Source: an uncultured Lachnospiraceae bacterium (GTDB lineage Bacteria > Bacillota > Clostridia > Lachnospirales > Lachnospiraceae). Taken from it: 27,431 bases of DNA. The position numbers and the translations under genes were made by a program. Every line of letters begins with the position of its first letter. Positions within the stretch are counted from its first letter, which is position 1. Positions 6,365 to 15,107 of this stretch are shown here, in pieces. Below the pieces are notes generated by a model. That model was not told where the DNA came from and ran no database searches. It was given only the letters and a program-made list of their open reading frames with translations. The stretch is from NCBI GenBank assembly GCA_937950565.1, contig CALFCS010000151.1, forward strand, positions 1 to 27,431, given 5' to 3'.

Positions 6365-8566
6365 ATGAAGATGCTTGAGAAATATGAAGCCGCACAGCGG
6401 CTGTTAACGCAGCATACCCGTACCGCAGTATTAAATGGCCGTCCATCCATTTCCTGGAGGGACGGCGTCTGTTTTTCTTATGAAAGAGAATCTTATCTAC
6501 AGGAAAGGGATGGGATCGACATACGAAAACGAGAAACAGTGACGGTGTATGTGAATACAGAAACGGGAGAAGAATGGACGGAAGAAGGAGAAGCTGCGGA
6601 GGAGAAGGTTGTCTATGAGCAGGAGACCGGGAGGCGCATTCAGACGAAGTCAGATGAGAAAACATGGTCTCCGGACGGCAGATATGCGCTGTTTACCAGG
6701 GAGCACAACCTGATGGTGGAGGATGTTCAGGAAGGAGCGGTTACCGCGCTTACAGATGACGGGGAAGAACTTCTTGAATATGGATGTTATATAGATATTT
6801 ACAGTCAGATTACGGTACAGAGAGAGGGATACGTGGAGCATCCGCAGGTATGCTGGAGTCCGGACGGGCGGACATTTGTGATTACCTGTGCGGATAGAAG
6901 AAGTTGCCGGCCGTTATACCTGATTGAATCTTATGCGGATGAAGTGCGCGAGTTGCGGCCATCTTTTCGTAAGTATCCTTGTCCATTTGTGACAGATAAG
7001 GATGAGGAAATTCCGCATTATACGCTTTATGTAGGAAATGTGGAGAAAAAGACGCTAAAGAAGGTGGATGCTCCGGATTTCTTATATCCTTTATTTACTT
7101 CACAGGAGCGCAGCTGGGTACGTTTTCTTGCTGATGGGAGTGCATTTTACTTTACATGGATTGCCAGAGGATTTCAGGAAGGAAGAATGTATCTGTGTAA
7201 TCCGGAGAATGGAAGCACCAGGCTTTTACTTCAGGAAACAACGGATACTTTTCTGAATCTGGGAGCATTCGGGCTGTTGGATGGATATGGCTCTTATTTG
7301 TTTTCCAACTTTGTGACAGAGGACAGAAAGTATGCATTTTGGCAGAGTGAGCGGAGTGGCTATGCACATCTGTATCGCTATAAGCTTACGGATGACGGGG
7401 CGAAATGTGAAGAAGGGACAGATATCCTGGCAGGGACAGAACTGATTGTACAGAAGCTGATTCGTGTAGATGAGGCGAAGAAGCAGATTTATTTTATGGC
7501 AAATCATGTGCCGGAATGTTCCGACCCGCTTTATTATCAGTTGTATGTTGTCAGCTTTGATGGAAGCGGACTTAGGCGGCTGACACCAGAGGATGCTGTC
7601 CACAGTATCAGCATGGGTGAAAATGCATTTGTGGATACTTATTCAAGGGTAGATTTACCTCCGGTTACAGTTCTTAGAAAAACAGATGGAACATTGATAC
7701 GAGAGCTGGTGCGTGCAGATGTGTCGGAACTTATGGATGCAGGGTATCAGATGCCGGAAAGGTTTCAGGTAAAGAGCGCTGACGGAGAGACGGAGCTTTA
7801 TGGAATACCGGTTCGCCCGGCGCATTTTGAGCCAGACAAGACATATCCGGTGATTGATTATATATATGGCGGACCGCAGCTTTACAATGTGCCAAGAGAT
7901 TTTACCTGGGATAACGGGATGAACAGGGAAATTATGGGCGGTCTTCAGGAATTTGCCCAGCTTGGATTTGTGGGAATCATTTTGGATGGAAGAGGAACAC
8001 CAGGGCGGGGAAAAGCCTTTCATGATGCAGCATATCGGAATCTTCATGGGTGCGCCGGTTTGTGTGACCATGTGGCATGTGCAGAAGAGTTGAAGGAAAA
8101 GTTCCCGTTTCTTGATATGGATAGAATTGGAATCTGGGGAAATTCCGGTGGCGGTTACGCAACAGTATCGGCAATGCTTAAATATCCGGAGTTCTATAAG
8201 GTTGGAGTGGCTTCTTCGGGGAATTATGATCAGCGGATGTATGAACACTCCTGGACAGAGCGGTACAATGGGCTGTATGACGAGGAGGTCTATGTACATG
8301 GAGACATTACCCGTTTTGCCGGAAACTTAAGAGGAAAACTTCTGCTTGCATACGGCGCGATGGATGATAATGTGACAATGTCACAGACGCTCAGACTTTG
8401 TGATGAACTGAATCGTTATAATAAAGATTATGATCTTCTGGTACTTCCCAGAATGAACCACAATGTGCCAAGTGATCTGTATTTTATTCGCCGGAAGCTT
8501 GACTTTTTTGTAAAGCATTTACTGGGAGAAGAGCCACCAAAGGAATTCCGGTTTGATGTAATGTAA
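6365..8566 (+). CDS. S9-family (DPP IV/prolyl oligopeptidase-like) serine peptidase
   Basis: This 733-residue cytosolic peptidase has an N-terminal beta-propeller (about residues 60-440, with W-S-P-D-G-R repeats) and a C-terminal alpha/beta hydrolase. The catalytic triad can be read as Ser594 in G-N-S-G-G-G, Asp667 in G-A-M-D-D-N-V and His699 in M-N-H-N-V. Tyr in Y-I-Y-G-G-P fits the oxyanion position. The propeller, W-S-P-D motifs and D-D-N-V match the DPP IV subfamily (S9B), which removes X-Pro or X-Ala dipeptides. No signal peptide is present. The start is set by GGAGG 8 bases before ATG 6365. It lies 22 nt after the transporter stop and 22 nt before the amidohydrolase, so it is probably co-transcribed, to process imported peptides. 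Confidence 0.95.
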   Translation: MKMLEKYEAAQRLLTQHTRTAVLNGRPSISWRDGVCFSYERESYLQERDGIDIRKRETVTVYVNTETGEEWTEEGEAAEEKVVYEQETGRRIQTKSDEKTWSPDGRYALFTREHNLMVEDVQEGAVTALTDDGEELLEYGCYIDIYSQITVQREGYVEHPQVCWSPDGRTFVITCADRRSCRPLYLIESYADEVRELRPSFRKYPCPFVTDKDEEIPHYTLYVGNVEKKTLKKVDAPDFLYPLFTSQERSWVRFLADGSAFYFTWIARGFQEGRMYLCNPENGSTRLLLQETTDTFLNLGAFGLLDGYGSYLFSNFVTEDRKYAFWQSERSGYAHLYRYKLTDDGAKCEEGTDILAGTELIVQKLIRVDEAKKQIYFMANHVPECSDPLYYQLYVVSFDGSGLRRLTPEDAVHSISMGENAFVDTYSRVDLPPVTVLRKTDGTLIRELVRADVSELMDAGYQMPERFQVKSADGETELYGIPVRPAHFEPDKTYPVIDYIYGGPQLYNVPRDFTWDNGMNREIMGGLQEFAQLGFVGIILDGRGTPGRGKAFHDAAYRNLHGCAGLCDHVACAEELKEKFPFLDMDRIGIWGNSGGGYATVSAMLKYPEFYKVGVASSGNYDQRMYEHSWTERYNGLYDEEVYVHGDITRFAGNLRGKLLLAYGAMDDNVTMSQTLRLCDELNRYNKDYDLLVLPRMNHNVPSDLYFIRRKLDFFVKHLLGEEPPKEFRFDVM

Positions 8567-8588
8567 GGAAAAGAGGTATGGACGAAAG

Positions 8589-9881
8589 ATGGAGAGAAAG
8601 TATAAGGTCATAGATTGCGGGCCGCTTTATGATGGCGTGGATAATGAGTGGAAGCAGGGGCAGAAGATTCTGGTGGAAGGACATAAAATCGCGCAGATTG
8701 GTACGGAGGTAGTTATACCAGAAGGAGCGGAAATCATTGACTTGCGGGCATATCAGGTGACGCCGGGACTGATTGATGCACATATGCATATGGATTATTT
8801 TGACTGGCATACGGTCCGCGAGGAGGTGTATGCGCAGAGCGAGGAAGCGAAGACACTGGCAATTGCGCGCTGTGCGGCGAAGGCCTTGTATCGTGGATTC
8901 ACGACGGTGCGTCATGTGGGAGGAATTACCAGTAATGGCTATGGAGTTCTGGATGTCAAACGTGCAGTTGAGAAGGGATACCTTCCGGGAGCGAGAATTA
9001 TAGCAGCTCCGATGTTTCTCTGCTCCGCAGGAAGCCATGGAGATTTGAGCCAGGGATTTGCAGGAAATCCGGCGCTTTCCGGACTTTTGCAGAAAGAACG
9101 TCCTACACTTGGGAGCGGGAAGGATTTCTTTGTAAATGCTGTCCGCGAGCAGGTAAAGTATGGAAGTGATTTCCTAAAAATCATGGTGACCGGCGGATTC
9201 TTTACACCTTATGATGATCCGATTCAGCAGCAGTTAAATGATGAGGAGCTTCAGGCAATTATTACAACGGCAAAGGAGCTTGGAAAGACGGTAACAGCTC
9301 ATGTATATACAAATGAACTGATGCAGAAGCTGATTCGGTTTGGAATTGATGGGATGGAGCATGGAAGTCTGATGAATGAGGAGACAGCGGCGCTGATAGA
9401 AGAGAAGGGACTATATCTGGTACCTACATTTTGTCCTTATGAAGAGGCAGTACATTATGATCCGGAGAAACTGAAGGAAAAACAGCCGGAATTTCGTCAG
9501 AAGCTGGAGCTTTATAAGGATGCTTTGCAGGCAGGAAGAGAGGTTATCTGCCACAGCAAAATCCGGCTTGGTTATGGGACAGATTTTGTGGCAAATCATC
9601 AGAATTATGAGAGTGGTTATGAGTTCGAAGCATGGATGAACAGCGGTATGAGTCCGTTCGCTGCTCTGAAGGCGGCAACGGCCGTGAATGCAGAGATTCT
9701 TGGACTCCAGAATCAAATCGGGACATTGGAGGTTGGAAAATACGCAGATATTTCCGCATGGAAACGGGATATCATGACAGATAAGAAGGCTCTTCTGGAC
9801 TGTGCATTTGTTATGAAGGAAGGAGTCGTTTATCCGACGGAATCCTGTCTGGATACTGCGACAGCAAATGCTGTCGCATAA
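8589..9881 (+). CDS. Metal-dependent amidohydrolase (imidazolonepropionase/prolidase-like)
   Basis: This 430-residue amidohydrolase-superfamily enzyme has a TIM barrel with a binuclear metal centre and a split beta-sandwich. Metal ligands readable in sequence are His65 and His67 (D-A-H-M-H), Lys197 likely carboxylated (F-L-K-I-M-V-T-G-G), His238 (T-A-H-V-Y-T), His258 (M-E-H-G-S) and Asp332 (Y-G-T-D-F). The C-terminal A-T-A-V-N-A-E-I-L-G and G-K-Y-A-D-I-S-A-W are classic. The pattern fits the Xaa-Pro dipeptidase/carboxypeptidase-like branch, so it may hydrolyse a dipeptide or amide released by the S9 peptidase; this is inference from operon context. A weaker AAGAGG lies 12 bases upstream of the start. 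The last 52 bases overlap convergently with acpS. Confidence 0.92.
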   Translation: MERKYKVIDCGPLYDGVDNEWKQGQKILVEGHKIAQIGTEVVIPEGAEIIDLRAYQVTPGLIDAHMHMDYFDWHTVREEVYAQSEEAKTLAIARCAAKALYRGFTTVRHVGGITSNGYGVLDVKRAVEKGYLPGARIIAAPMFLCSAGSHGDLSQGFAGNPALSGLLQKERPTLGSGKDFFVNAVREQVKYGSDFLKIMVTGGFFTPYDDPIQQQLNDEELQAIITTAKELGKTVTAHVYTNELMQKLIRFGIDGMEHGSLMNEETAALIEEKGLYLVPTFCPYEEAVHYDPEKLKEKQPEFRQKLELYKDALQAGREVICHSKIRLGYGTDFVANHQNYESGYEFEAWMNSGMSPFAALKAATAVNAEILGLQNQIGTLEVGKYADISAWKRDIMTDKKALLDCAFVMKEGVVYPTESCLDTATANAVA

Positions 9882-10222
9882 TCTGTATCGTAAGATAAAG
9901 AAATAAAAATGTGGGAAATCCCCTTTTCTTTTGCAAGGGCAGCAGCTCGTCCGTGAAGATGGACGGTCGGCTGCCCGTTTTCATTTTCTAATATTTCAAT
10001 CTCATTTAACCGGAGCGCATCACCATTCGTATTCAGAGATTTAAATACGGCTTCCTTGCCTGCAAATCTGGTTGCATAGCTGTAAACGGGCAGGGGACGG
10101 GACGCAATTAGACTGCGTTCTTTTTCTGTATATGTTTTCCTGACGAACGGATCCTCAGGGTCTTGTACAGAGAGGCGTATCGTTTTCAGATTCAGAATAT
10201 CTGTGCCAATTCCGATAATCAT
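9830..10222 (-). CDS. acpS: Holo-[acyl-carrier-protein] synthase
   Basis: This 130-residue 4'-phosphopantetheinyl transferase moves phosphopantetheine from CoA to a Ser of acyl carrier protein, activating it for fatty acid synthesis. Diagnostic residues are Asp8 in G-I-G-T-D-I and Glu57 in R-F-A-G-K-E-A-V-F-K-S-L, both Mg ligands. The later N-G-x-P-x-V-x-L-x-G and I-S-L-S-Y regions (usually I-S-L-S/T-H) also fit. TAAGGAGG precedes the ATG. The gene faces the amidohydrolase and overlaps its 3' end by 52 bp, so antisense transcription is possible. It looks like a core housekeeping gene placed alone between operons. Confidence 0.94.
   Translation of the reverse strand: MIIGIGTDILNLKTIRLSVQDPEDPFVRKTYTEKERSLIASRPLPVYSYATRFAGKEAVFKSLNTNGDALRLNEIEILENENGQPTVHLHGRAAALAKEKGISHIFISLSYDTDYATAFAVAVSRQDSVG
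9937..9990 (+). terminator. Terminator-like hairpin of the AbgT operon, inside acpS
   Basis: GGGCAGC (9937-9943) pairs perfectly with GCTGCCC (9970-9976), and an inner stem CGTCC/GGACG (9948-9952 and 9961-9965) stacks within it. The plus strand then reads GTTTTCATTTTC. It lies 56 bp past the amidohydrolase stop, the right place for a terminator, yet on the other strand the same bases encode a conserved acpS segment (G-Q-P-T-V-H-L-H-G-R-A-A). Confidence 0.5.
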
Positions 10223-10397
10223 GGTTTGTTTCCTCCTTAGAGTAATAGGTTCCTGTTAAATAAAATACGTTTACTATGGTTAGTATAAGTTTTTCCTTTT
10301 TTTTAGTCAAGATAAATCGCCTAAAGGATTAAAAATGGTTGAGATATTAGAAAATAAAATATTAAACAATTAAAAATGTGAAAAAATCACGAAAATA

Positions 10398-10443
10398 TTG
10401 ACATAATATTATAAAAACGGTATATTATAAATTGTAAAGGAGG
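10398..10443 (+). promoter_or_regulatory. Consensus promoter and RBS of the ATPase/RloB unit
   Basis: Perfect TTGACA (10398-10403), 17-bp spacer, TATATT (10421-10426), then AAAGGAGG (10436-10443) 8 bases before the ATG. The rest of 10223-10397 is very AT-rich and holds the acpS upstream region; nothing else is recognised there. The short leader (under 20 nt) leaves little room for a riboswitch. Confidence 0.75.
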
Positions 10444-10451
10444 CATGAAGT

Positions 10452-11645
10452 ATGTTAGTACAATTTATGGTAAAGAATGTTTTATCTTTTAAGGAAGAGG
10501 CTGTACTGGACATGACAGCAATTAATGCATATAAAGAGCATGACTGTAATTTGATTAATAACGGAACAAAGGAGAAGTTTCTCCGGGTTGCGGCTATTTA
10601 TGGAGCAAATGCAAGCGGTAAATCAAATCTCTATATGGCTATGGCATATTTTCAAAGGATAATTGTTGAGTCGTTAAATAATGTTGATGATGGAGCTGAT
10701 ACAGCCATTAGGAAGTTCTATGTTCCGTTTTCTTTTGAAGACAATGAGGAAAATTCTGAATTTCAAATCGTTGAAATTTTAGGAGGATTCGAATATAGAT
10801 ATGGATTTGAATATAATGCAGAATGCATTGTGATGGAATGGTTATATAGAAAAAATTTAAATACAAACAGAACCGCTATTATCTTTGAACGAACAACAGA
10901 AAAAGTTGAATTTGGAGCTTCTGTTAGAAAAGAATGTGATATATATAAGGAGCAGATTCCCAATGAGACATTGGTGCTTTCTTTTTTTAATAAATTAAAA
11001 CTTAAGACAGATGTATTTGGAAATGTATATACAGGAATTATGGATACATTGGTGGTTCCAACAAATTTTTGTGAAAACACAGGAATTCTGGAAACTTTTT
11101 TGCCAAGGGTAATTGACCATGAAAAAGAGAAATTACTGGAGTTTTTATCTGCCATAGATACTGGAATAAAAAATATCATTTATGATGAGAGTGAAAAGGA
11201 AATTAAATTTTTCTCATTTCATAAAGGTAAGGATGGACGGGAGTATCCATTGAATCTGTTTTTTGAATCCGAAGGAACGATAAAAAGTATTATGTTATTT
11301 ATCTATGCGAGAATGGCAATTTTAAACGGCAAGTCTATTTTTGTTGATGAGTTGAATATTAAATTACATCCATTGTTATTAAAGTTTATTATTGATTTGT
11401 TTTATGAGCAAAATTCTACGGCACAATTGATTTACACAACGCATGATACCACATTGATGGATAAAAAGTTCTTTAGAAGAGATCAAATTTGGTTTGTGCA
11501 AAAAGATGAATTTGGATATTCAGAATTATCTGCGTTGTCTGATTTCAAAGTCAGATCAGATGCATCATTTGAAAAAGATTACTTAGCCGGAGTATATGGA
11601 GGAATTCCATTTCTTAAGGAGTTTGCAATGAGAGAGGGTGAATAA
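10452..11645 (+). CDS. AAA_15-type ATPase, AbiLi/RloA-like defence component
   Basis: This 397-residue SMC/ABC-like ATPase has its Walker A at residues 51-58 (G-A-N-A-S-G-K-S), a signature-like S-E-G-T-I-K-S near 276-282, Walker B with Asp299-Glu300 (F-V-D-E-L) and a switch His331 (T-T-H-D-T). The start F-x-V-K-N-V-L-S-F-K-E-E is typical of AAA_15/AAA_21 proteins of abortive-infection and overcoming-lysogenisation-defect groups. It is followed without a gap by an RloB-like TOPRIM gene, the arrangement of lactococcal AbiL and RloAB. By analogy the ATPase would sense infection and license the TOPRIM partner; that is inference. Visibly more AT-rich than the flanking acpS and MBOAT genes, so probably acquired. 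Confidence 0.88.
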   Translation: MLVQFMVKNVLSFKEEAVLDMTAINAYKEHDCNLINNGTKEKFLRVAAIYGANASGKSNLYMAMAYFQRIIVESLNNVDDGADTAIRKFYVPFSFEDNEENSEFQIVEILGGFEYRYGFEYNAECIVMEWLYRKNLNTNRTAIIFERTTEKVEFGASVRKECDIYKEQIPNETLVLSFFNKLKLKTDVFGNVYTGIMDTLVVPTNFCENTGILETFLPRVIDHEKEKLLEFLSAIDTGIKNIIYDESEKEIKFFSFHKGKDGREYPLNLFFESEGTIKSIMLFIYARMAILNGKSIFVDELNIKLHPLLLKFIIDLFYEQNSTAQLIYTTHDTTLMDKKFFRRDQIWFVQKDEFGYSELSALSDFKVRSDASFEKDYLAGVYGGIPFLKEFAMREGE

Positions 11646-12329
11646 ATGGGGACAGATGATTTGTTTAAAAAACGAAGGGCGGACAGGAGGCAGAGACGAC
11701 ATGAATATAAAATACCTAAAGCCAATTCTTTTTTAATTGTGACAGAGGGAGCGCGTACGGAGCCTTTGTATTTCAGAGGAATCCAAAAGCTTATTAAAGA
11801 TAAAATAGGTGGTATGGTGGACGTAGTTGAGGCGCCGGTAATTGATATTTATGGAGAAGGATGCTCTACAGAAAAATTAATAGAAGTTACAGAGCGAATT
11901 GTAAAAGAAGCAAAAATAATATATCAGAATATATGGGTGGTATTTGATAAAGATGATTTTGAAGACTTTGATCAAGCTATACTGGATGGGCACAATAAAG
12001 GATATAAAATAGCGTGGAGCAATCAATCGTTTGAATATTGGTTATATTTACATTTTTATTATAGTGACTCATCATTGCATAGACATGTCTGGAATAAAAA
12101 ATTGGATGACATATTTAAACAATATTGCATTGGGGAAGGTGTTTATCGAAAGAATTATGAAGATATATATAATCTTGTTGATTCTTTTGATGGTGTTAAT
12201 ACTGCAATAAAGAATGCAAAACGTAGAATGTCACAATTTAGAAGTGGAGTTGATAAGCCTTCAGAATATAATCCAGGAACAACAGTACATGAGTTAGTAC
12301 AGGAATTGAAAAGATATTTGGAGGAATAA
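11646..12329 (+). CDS. RloB-like TOPRIM protein (AbiLii-type effector candidate)
   Basis: This 227-residue protein matches the RloB family. A basic N-terminus (residues 8-19, K-K-R-R-A-D-R-R-Q-R-R) precedes a TOPRIM-like fold with Glu34 in I-V-T-E-G-A-R-T-E-P, the acidic D-K-D-D-F motif (Asp101, Asp103) after V-V-F, and the family hallmark W-S-N-Q-S-F-E-Y-W-L-Y-L-H-F (residues 124-137). TOPRIM centres bind divalent metal and cut or rejoin nucleic acid, so this is likely the nuclease-like effector of the pair. Its ATG starts directly after the TAA of the ATPase gene, giving tight coupling. The same low GC suggests both arrived together. Confidence 0.88.
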   Translation: MGTDDLFKKRRADRRQRRHEYKIPKANSFLIVTEGARTEPLYFRGIQKLIKDKIGGMVDVVEAPVIDIYGEGCSTEKLIEVTERIVKEAKIIYQNIWVVFDKDDFEDFDQAILDGHNKGYKIAWSNQSFEYWLYLHFYYSDSSLHRHVWNKKLDDIFKQYCIGEGVYRKNYEDIYNLVDSFDGVNTAIKNAKRRMSQFRSGVDKPSEYNPGTTVHELVQELKRYLEE

Positions 12330-12347
12330 AGAGTTAACCGGATGATT

Positions 12348-12379
12348 TCCCGGAAAGCAGTCGTCTGCTACTTCCCGGG
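12348..12379. terminator. Hairpin between convergent RloB and DHHW genes
   Basis: The 38-bp convergent gap and the end of the DHHW gene can fold imperfectly: CCCGGAA-AGCAG (12349 onward) against CTGCT-ACTTCCCGGG. This may be a shared bidirectional terminator, but neither side has a convincing T-run. Confidence 0.35.
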
Positions 12380-13582
12380 CATACCGGATGCTTCTTCGGA
12401 CTGGGAGAAAGCGCCCCGCCCGAACATAGAATAGTCGGTTGTAAAAAAGGTTCCGTGCAGATAAATAACAGCATCGTAAGAGCTTTCTGATAAAACCTTT
12501 TCTACCGGATCATCCGCATTTTCCGGGTAAAATCGTGGATCCAGGATTGTGATACGGCTGCATCCCAGTGACAGGTAGGAAAGGGTGCGGTAGCATAACG
12601 AGTCGCAGATAAAGAGCAGGCGTGGCCCATCGGAAGAAGAATTCTCAATGTGATATCCGCCCTGTCCATATCTGAGATAGTTTGTAATCCAGTAAGTGTA
12701 AGTTTCATCATCTGCCAGTTTGTCATAGTTATTCATTAAAACTTCTTCGAAAGACCCTTCTGCTTCCCAGTTTTCCCAGACATCTTTTACCTTCAGATGC
12801 GTGGAAAAAGATGGAAGGTATTCTTCAAATGTGTCAGTTCCAATATAATATTCTCCAATCGACTGGGCAAAATTTCCAAGAAACGGATGGGAATGTTTTT
12901 TCCAATTCGAATCCGTTTCAGAGATTACCTGTGGAATCGCAATCCCAAAGGACTGGCGGAGCTTCTCGGAAATTTTATTCGTCATCCAGATTTCACCCTT
13001 CGTAGTAGTATGAATATCTGTCTTAAAATAAAAGTCCTGCAAATCAGGATGCCCGTCGCCGATTAAGATTTCCTGCTCATCCAGACAGGTGATTTGCTTG
13101 TCTTTGATTGCGTCATTAATCTGCCCATAATAAGTCCGTGTCTGAAAAAGCTGTTCCGGATTTCGATCCTGTGCGGGCTCCCGGGGCGGCATCTGGATAT
13201 AAAGAAGCGGAATATTCTGTTCATCCAGACGGTCTTTTAATTCGCCAAGTTCTTGCGCAAAGGGCAGCACATCCTCTTCTCTCGCGGAACGGTCCAGAAC
13301 CCCGTTTTCTGCCAGAGCAAAATCTACGTTGCCGATAATGCGTCTGCCAAGCAGCTTCTGTGTGACGCCGTAACTGTTAATCCAGTCCCGGCGGTTCCAG
13401 AAAGCAAGGCGGTAGTCCTCCTCCAGATTCGTTCCTCCGGAAGAAAGATAGGACGTATCGGAAGAAATTTTTTCTTTTATAGTTGGAATTACTGCTTTTA
13501 GGTTCACAAATCCAATGGAAAATAAAATTCCAAGAAAAAGAACCGTAAGCAGATGTTCCGGATTTCTTCTTTTTTTCATCAT
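12368..13582 (-). CDS. DHHW/AlgX-like SGNH protein, polymer O-acetylation partner
   Basis: This 404-residue protein has one N-terminal membrane anchor (residues 11-30) and an extracytoplasmic SGNH-like domain of the DHHW/AlgJ-AlgX type. Motifs are L-L-Y-I-Q-M-P-P near 126-133, the D-x-H element as Asp189-x-His191 (F-K-T-D-I-H-T-T, where the family usually has D-H-H-W-T), and the Ser block as L-L-F-I-C-D-S-L with Asp327-Ser328 (usually G-D-S). It would take acetyl from the MBOAT partner and place it on a surface polysaccharide or teichoic-type polymer. It starts 14 nt after the MBOAT stop, with AAAGGAT before two consecutive ATGs. The altered W and G positions could change activity; function is by family and neighbour. 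Confidence 0.85.
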   Translation of the reverse strand: MMKKRRNPEHLLTVLFLGILFSIGFVNLKAVIPTIKEKISSDTSYLSSGGTNLEEDYRLAFWNRRDWINSYGVTQKLLGRRIIGNVDFALAENGVLDRSAREEDVLPFAQELGELKDRLDEQNIPLLYIQMPPREPAQDRNPEQLFQTRTYYGQINDAIKDKQITCLDEQEILIGDGHPDLQDFYFKTDIHTTTKGEIWMTNKISEKLRQSFGIAIPQVISETDSNWKKHSHPFLGNFAQSIGEYYIGTDTFEEYLPSFSTHLKVKDVWENWEAEGSFEEVLMNNYDKLADDETYTYWITNYLRYGQGGYHIENSSSDGPRLLFICDSLCYRTLSYLSLGCSRITILDPRFYPENADDPVEKVLSESSYDAVIYLHGTFFTTDYSMFGRGAFSQSEEASGMPGK

Positions 13583-13596
13583 TCCATCCTTTCTGT

Positions 13597-15003
13597 TTAA
13601 AAGTTAAAATATATAAACGGATTATAAGAACTGTTTACCGAAGCGCCGATGCAAAGTAAAAATAAAATTAAGTATGCGGCAGAAGTGAGTAACTTCGTGA
13701 AAACAGGATGTTTCGTTTTTTCTTCTAACAGGCAGCCACACCGGTGCAGGACAGATGTGGACTCTAAAATGGCAATAACCATAAGTATCAGAAGGTCTCC
13801 GGTCAGGAAAGCAGAAAGAGAATCTGCAAATCCATTCGTGGAAACGAACATTGTGCGCAGATAGGAAAATGCGTCCTGCATGGAATCTGCGCGGAAAACA
13901 ACCCATCCGAACAGGACAGCGAGCATCGTGTAGAGATAGCTTATACAATGCAAAGCCCGTCCTTTTTCTTTTCTCGCAAATCCGGAAAGCTTCTCAAATG
14001 TAAGGAGCGCAAAGTACCAAAGCCCCCAGAAGATAAACGTCCAGTTCGCGCCGTGCCAGATTCCGGTCAGACTCCATACGGCGAAAAGATTCAGAACCAG
14101 ACGGGCTTTCGTGGATACGCGCGAGCCTCCAAGGGGTATATAGACATAATCACGGAACCAGCTTCCCAGTGAAATATGCCATCTTCTCCAGAACTCCGTA
14201 ACACTTTGGGAAATATATGGATAATCAAAGTTTTCAGGAAACTCAAATCCGAACATCTTTCCCATGCCGATTGCCATATCTGAATATCCGGAAAAATCAA
14301 AATAAATCTGCATCATATAACAAAGTGCGCCAATCCATGCGGAGCATACTGATAGAGAATCAATATGTGTGAAAGCATAGTCTGCCACAGGAGAAAATGC
14401 ATTTGCGAGCAGAAGCTTTTTTGCAAGACCCTTTATAAAACGCTTGGTTCCACAGGTAAAGCCGTCCAGCGTCTCCCGACGGTTCTGAATCTGCAGGGCA
14501 ATGGTCTCATAGCGGACAATCGGACCGGCAATGAGCTGCGGGAAAAATGCAATATACAGCGCTACATTCAACGGATTTTTCTGTGCTTTGCCATTGCCTC
14601 TGCTGATGTCAATAACATAGGAAATTGCCTGAAAGGTATAAAAGGAAATTCCGATAGGCAGGGCAATTGTCCTGCCAAGGGAAATACCCACAATCGAGGC
14701 GGTAAAAGTCAGATATTTAAATATAAACAAAATTCCCAGATTATATCCCAGCATTAGAACAAGAACCAGGCGCAGACAGAGCTTCCTGGAGCGGAAATGT
14801 GCGGCCAGGAGACCGAATATATAATTTGCCAAAATGGAAAGAAGCATCAGAAATACTGTGCGGGGTTCTCCCCAGGCATAAAAAAATAAACTGGCTATAA
14901 CGAGCCAGACATTTTGCAGAAAACGACTGGGAGTGAAAAGATAATATAGGAATAATGTGATTGGTAAAAATGCAAAAATAAAAATACTGCTTGAAAAAAC
15001 CAT
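13597..15003 (-). CDS. MBOAT-family O-acyltransferase (AlgI/DltB-like)
   Basis: This 468-residue polytopic membrane enzyme passes an acyl group, usually acetyl, across the membrane to a secreted polymer. MBOAT hallmarks are an N-terminal F-x-F-L-P-I-T, Q-L-I-A-G-P-I-V-R near 156-164, Y-F-D-F-S-G-Y-S-D-M near 234-243, R-R-W-H-I-S-L-G-S-W-F-R-D-Y-V-Y-I-P-L-G-G with His276, and the invariant catalytic His317 in T-G-I-W-H-G-A-N-W. Start 15003 is chosen because AAGGAG lies 9 bases before it; an upstream in-frame ATG at 15060 lacks a site and adds a polar tail. First gene of a pair with the DHHW protein. A TATAAT on the minus strand (15113-15108) is a possible -10. Confidence 0.94.
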   Translation of the reverse strand: MVFSSSIFIFAFLPITLFLYYLFTPSRFLQNVWLVIASLFFYAWGEPRTVFLMLLSILANYIFGLLAAHFRSRKLCLRLVLVLMLGYNLGILFIFKYLTFTASIVGISLGRTIALPIGISFYTFQAISYVIDISRGNGKAQKNPLNVALYIAFFPQLIAGPIVRYETIALQIQNRRETLDGFTCGTKRFIKGLAKKLLLANAFSPVADYAFTHIDSLSVCSAWIGALCYMMQIYFDFSGYSDMAIGMGKMFGFEFPENFDYPYISQSVTEFWRRWHISLGSWFRDYVYIPLGGSRVSTKARLVLNLFAVWSLTGIWHGANWTFIFWGLWYFALLTFEKLSGFARKEKGRALHCISYLYTMLAVLFGWVVFRADSMQDAFSYLRTMFVSTNGFADSLSAFLTGDLLILMVIAILESTSVLHRCGCLLEEKTKHPVFTKLLTSAAYLILFLLCIGASVNSSYNPFIYFNF

Positions 15004-15107
15004 ATTATTTTCTCCTTGGAATGATGGAAATATCGTAACATTTTCGGACAGATTCGTCAATGATAGATGTACCAGTTCCGTTCATGCAGTTATAAATAGA
15101 TTGGATA

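Noticed and set aside
7655..8299. 214-codon minus-strand frame within the S9 peptidase
   Set aside because: Antisense of the catalytic domain; composition (His, Ile, Cys rich) is that of a shadow frame.
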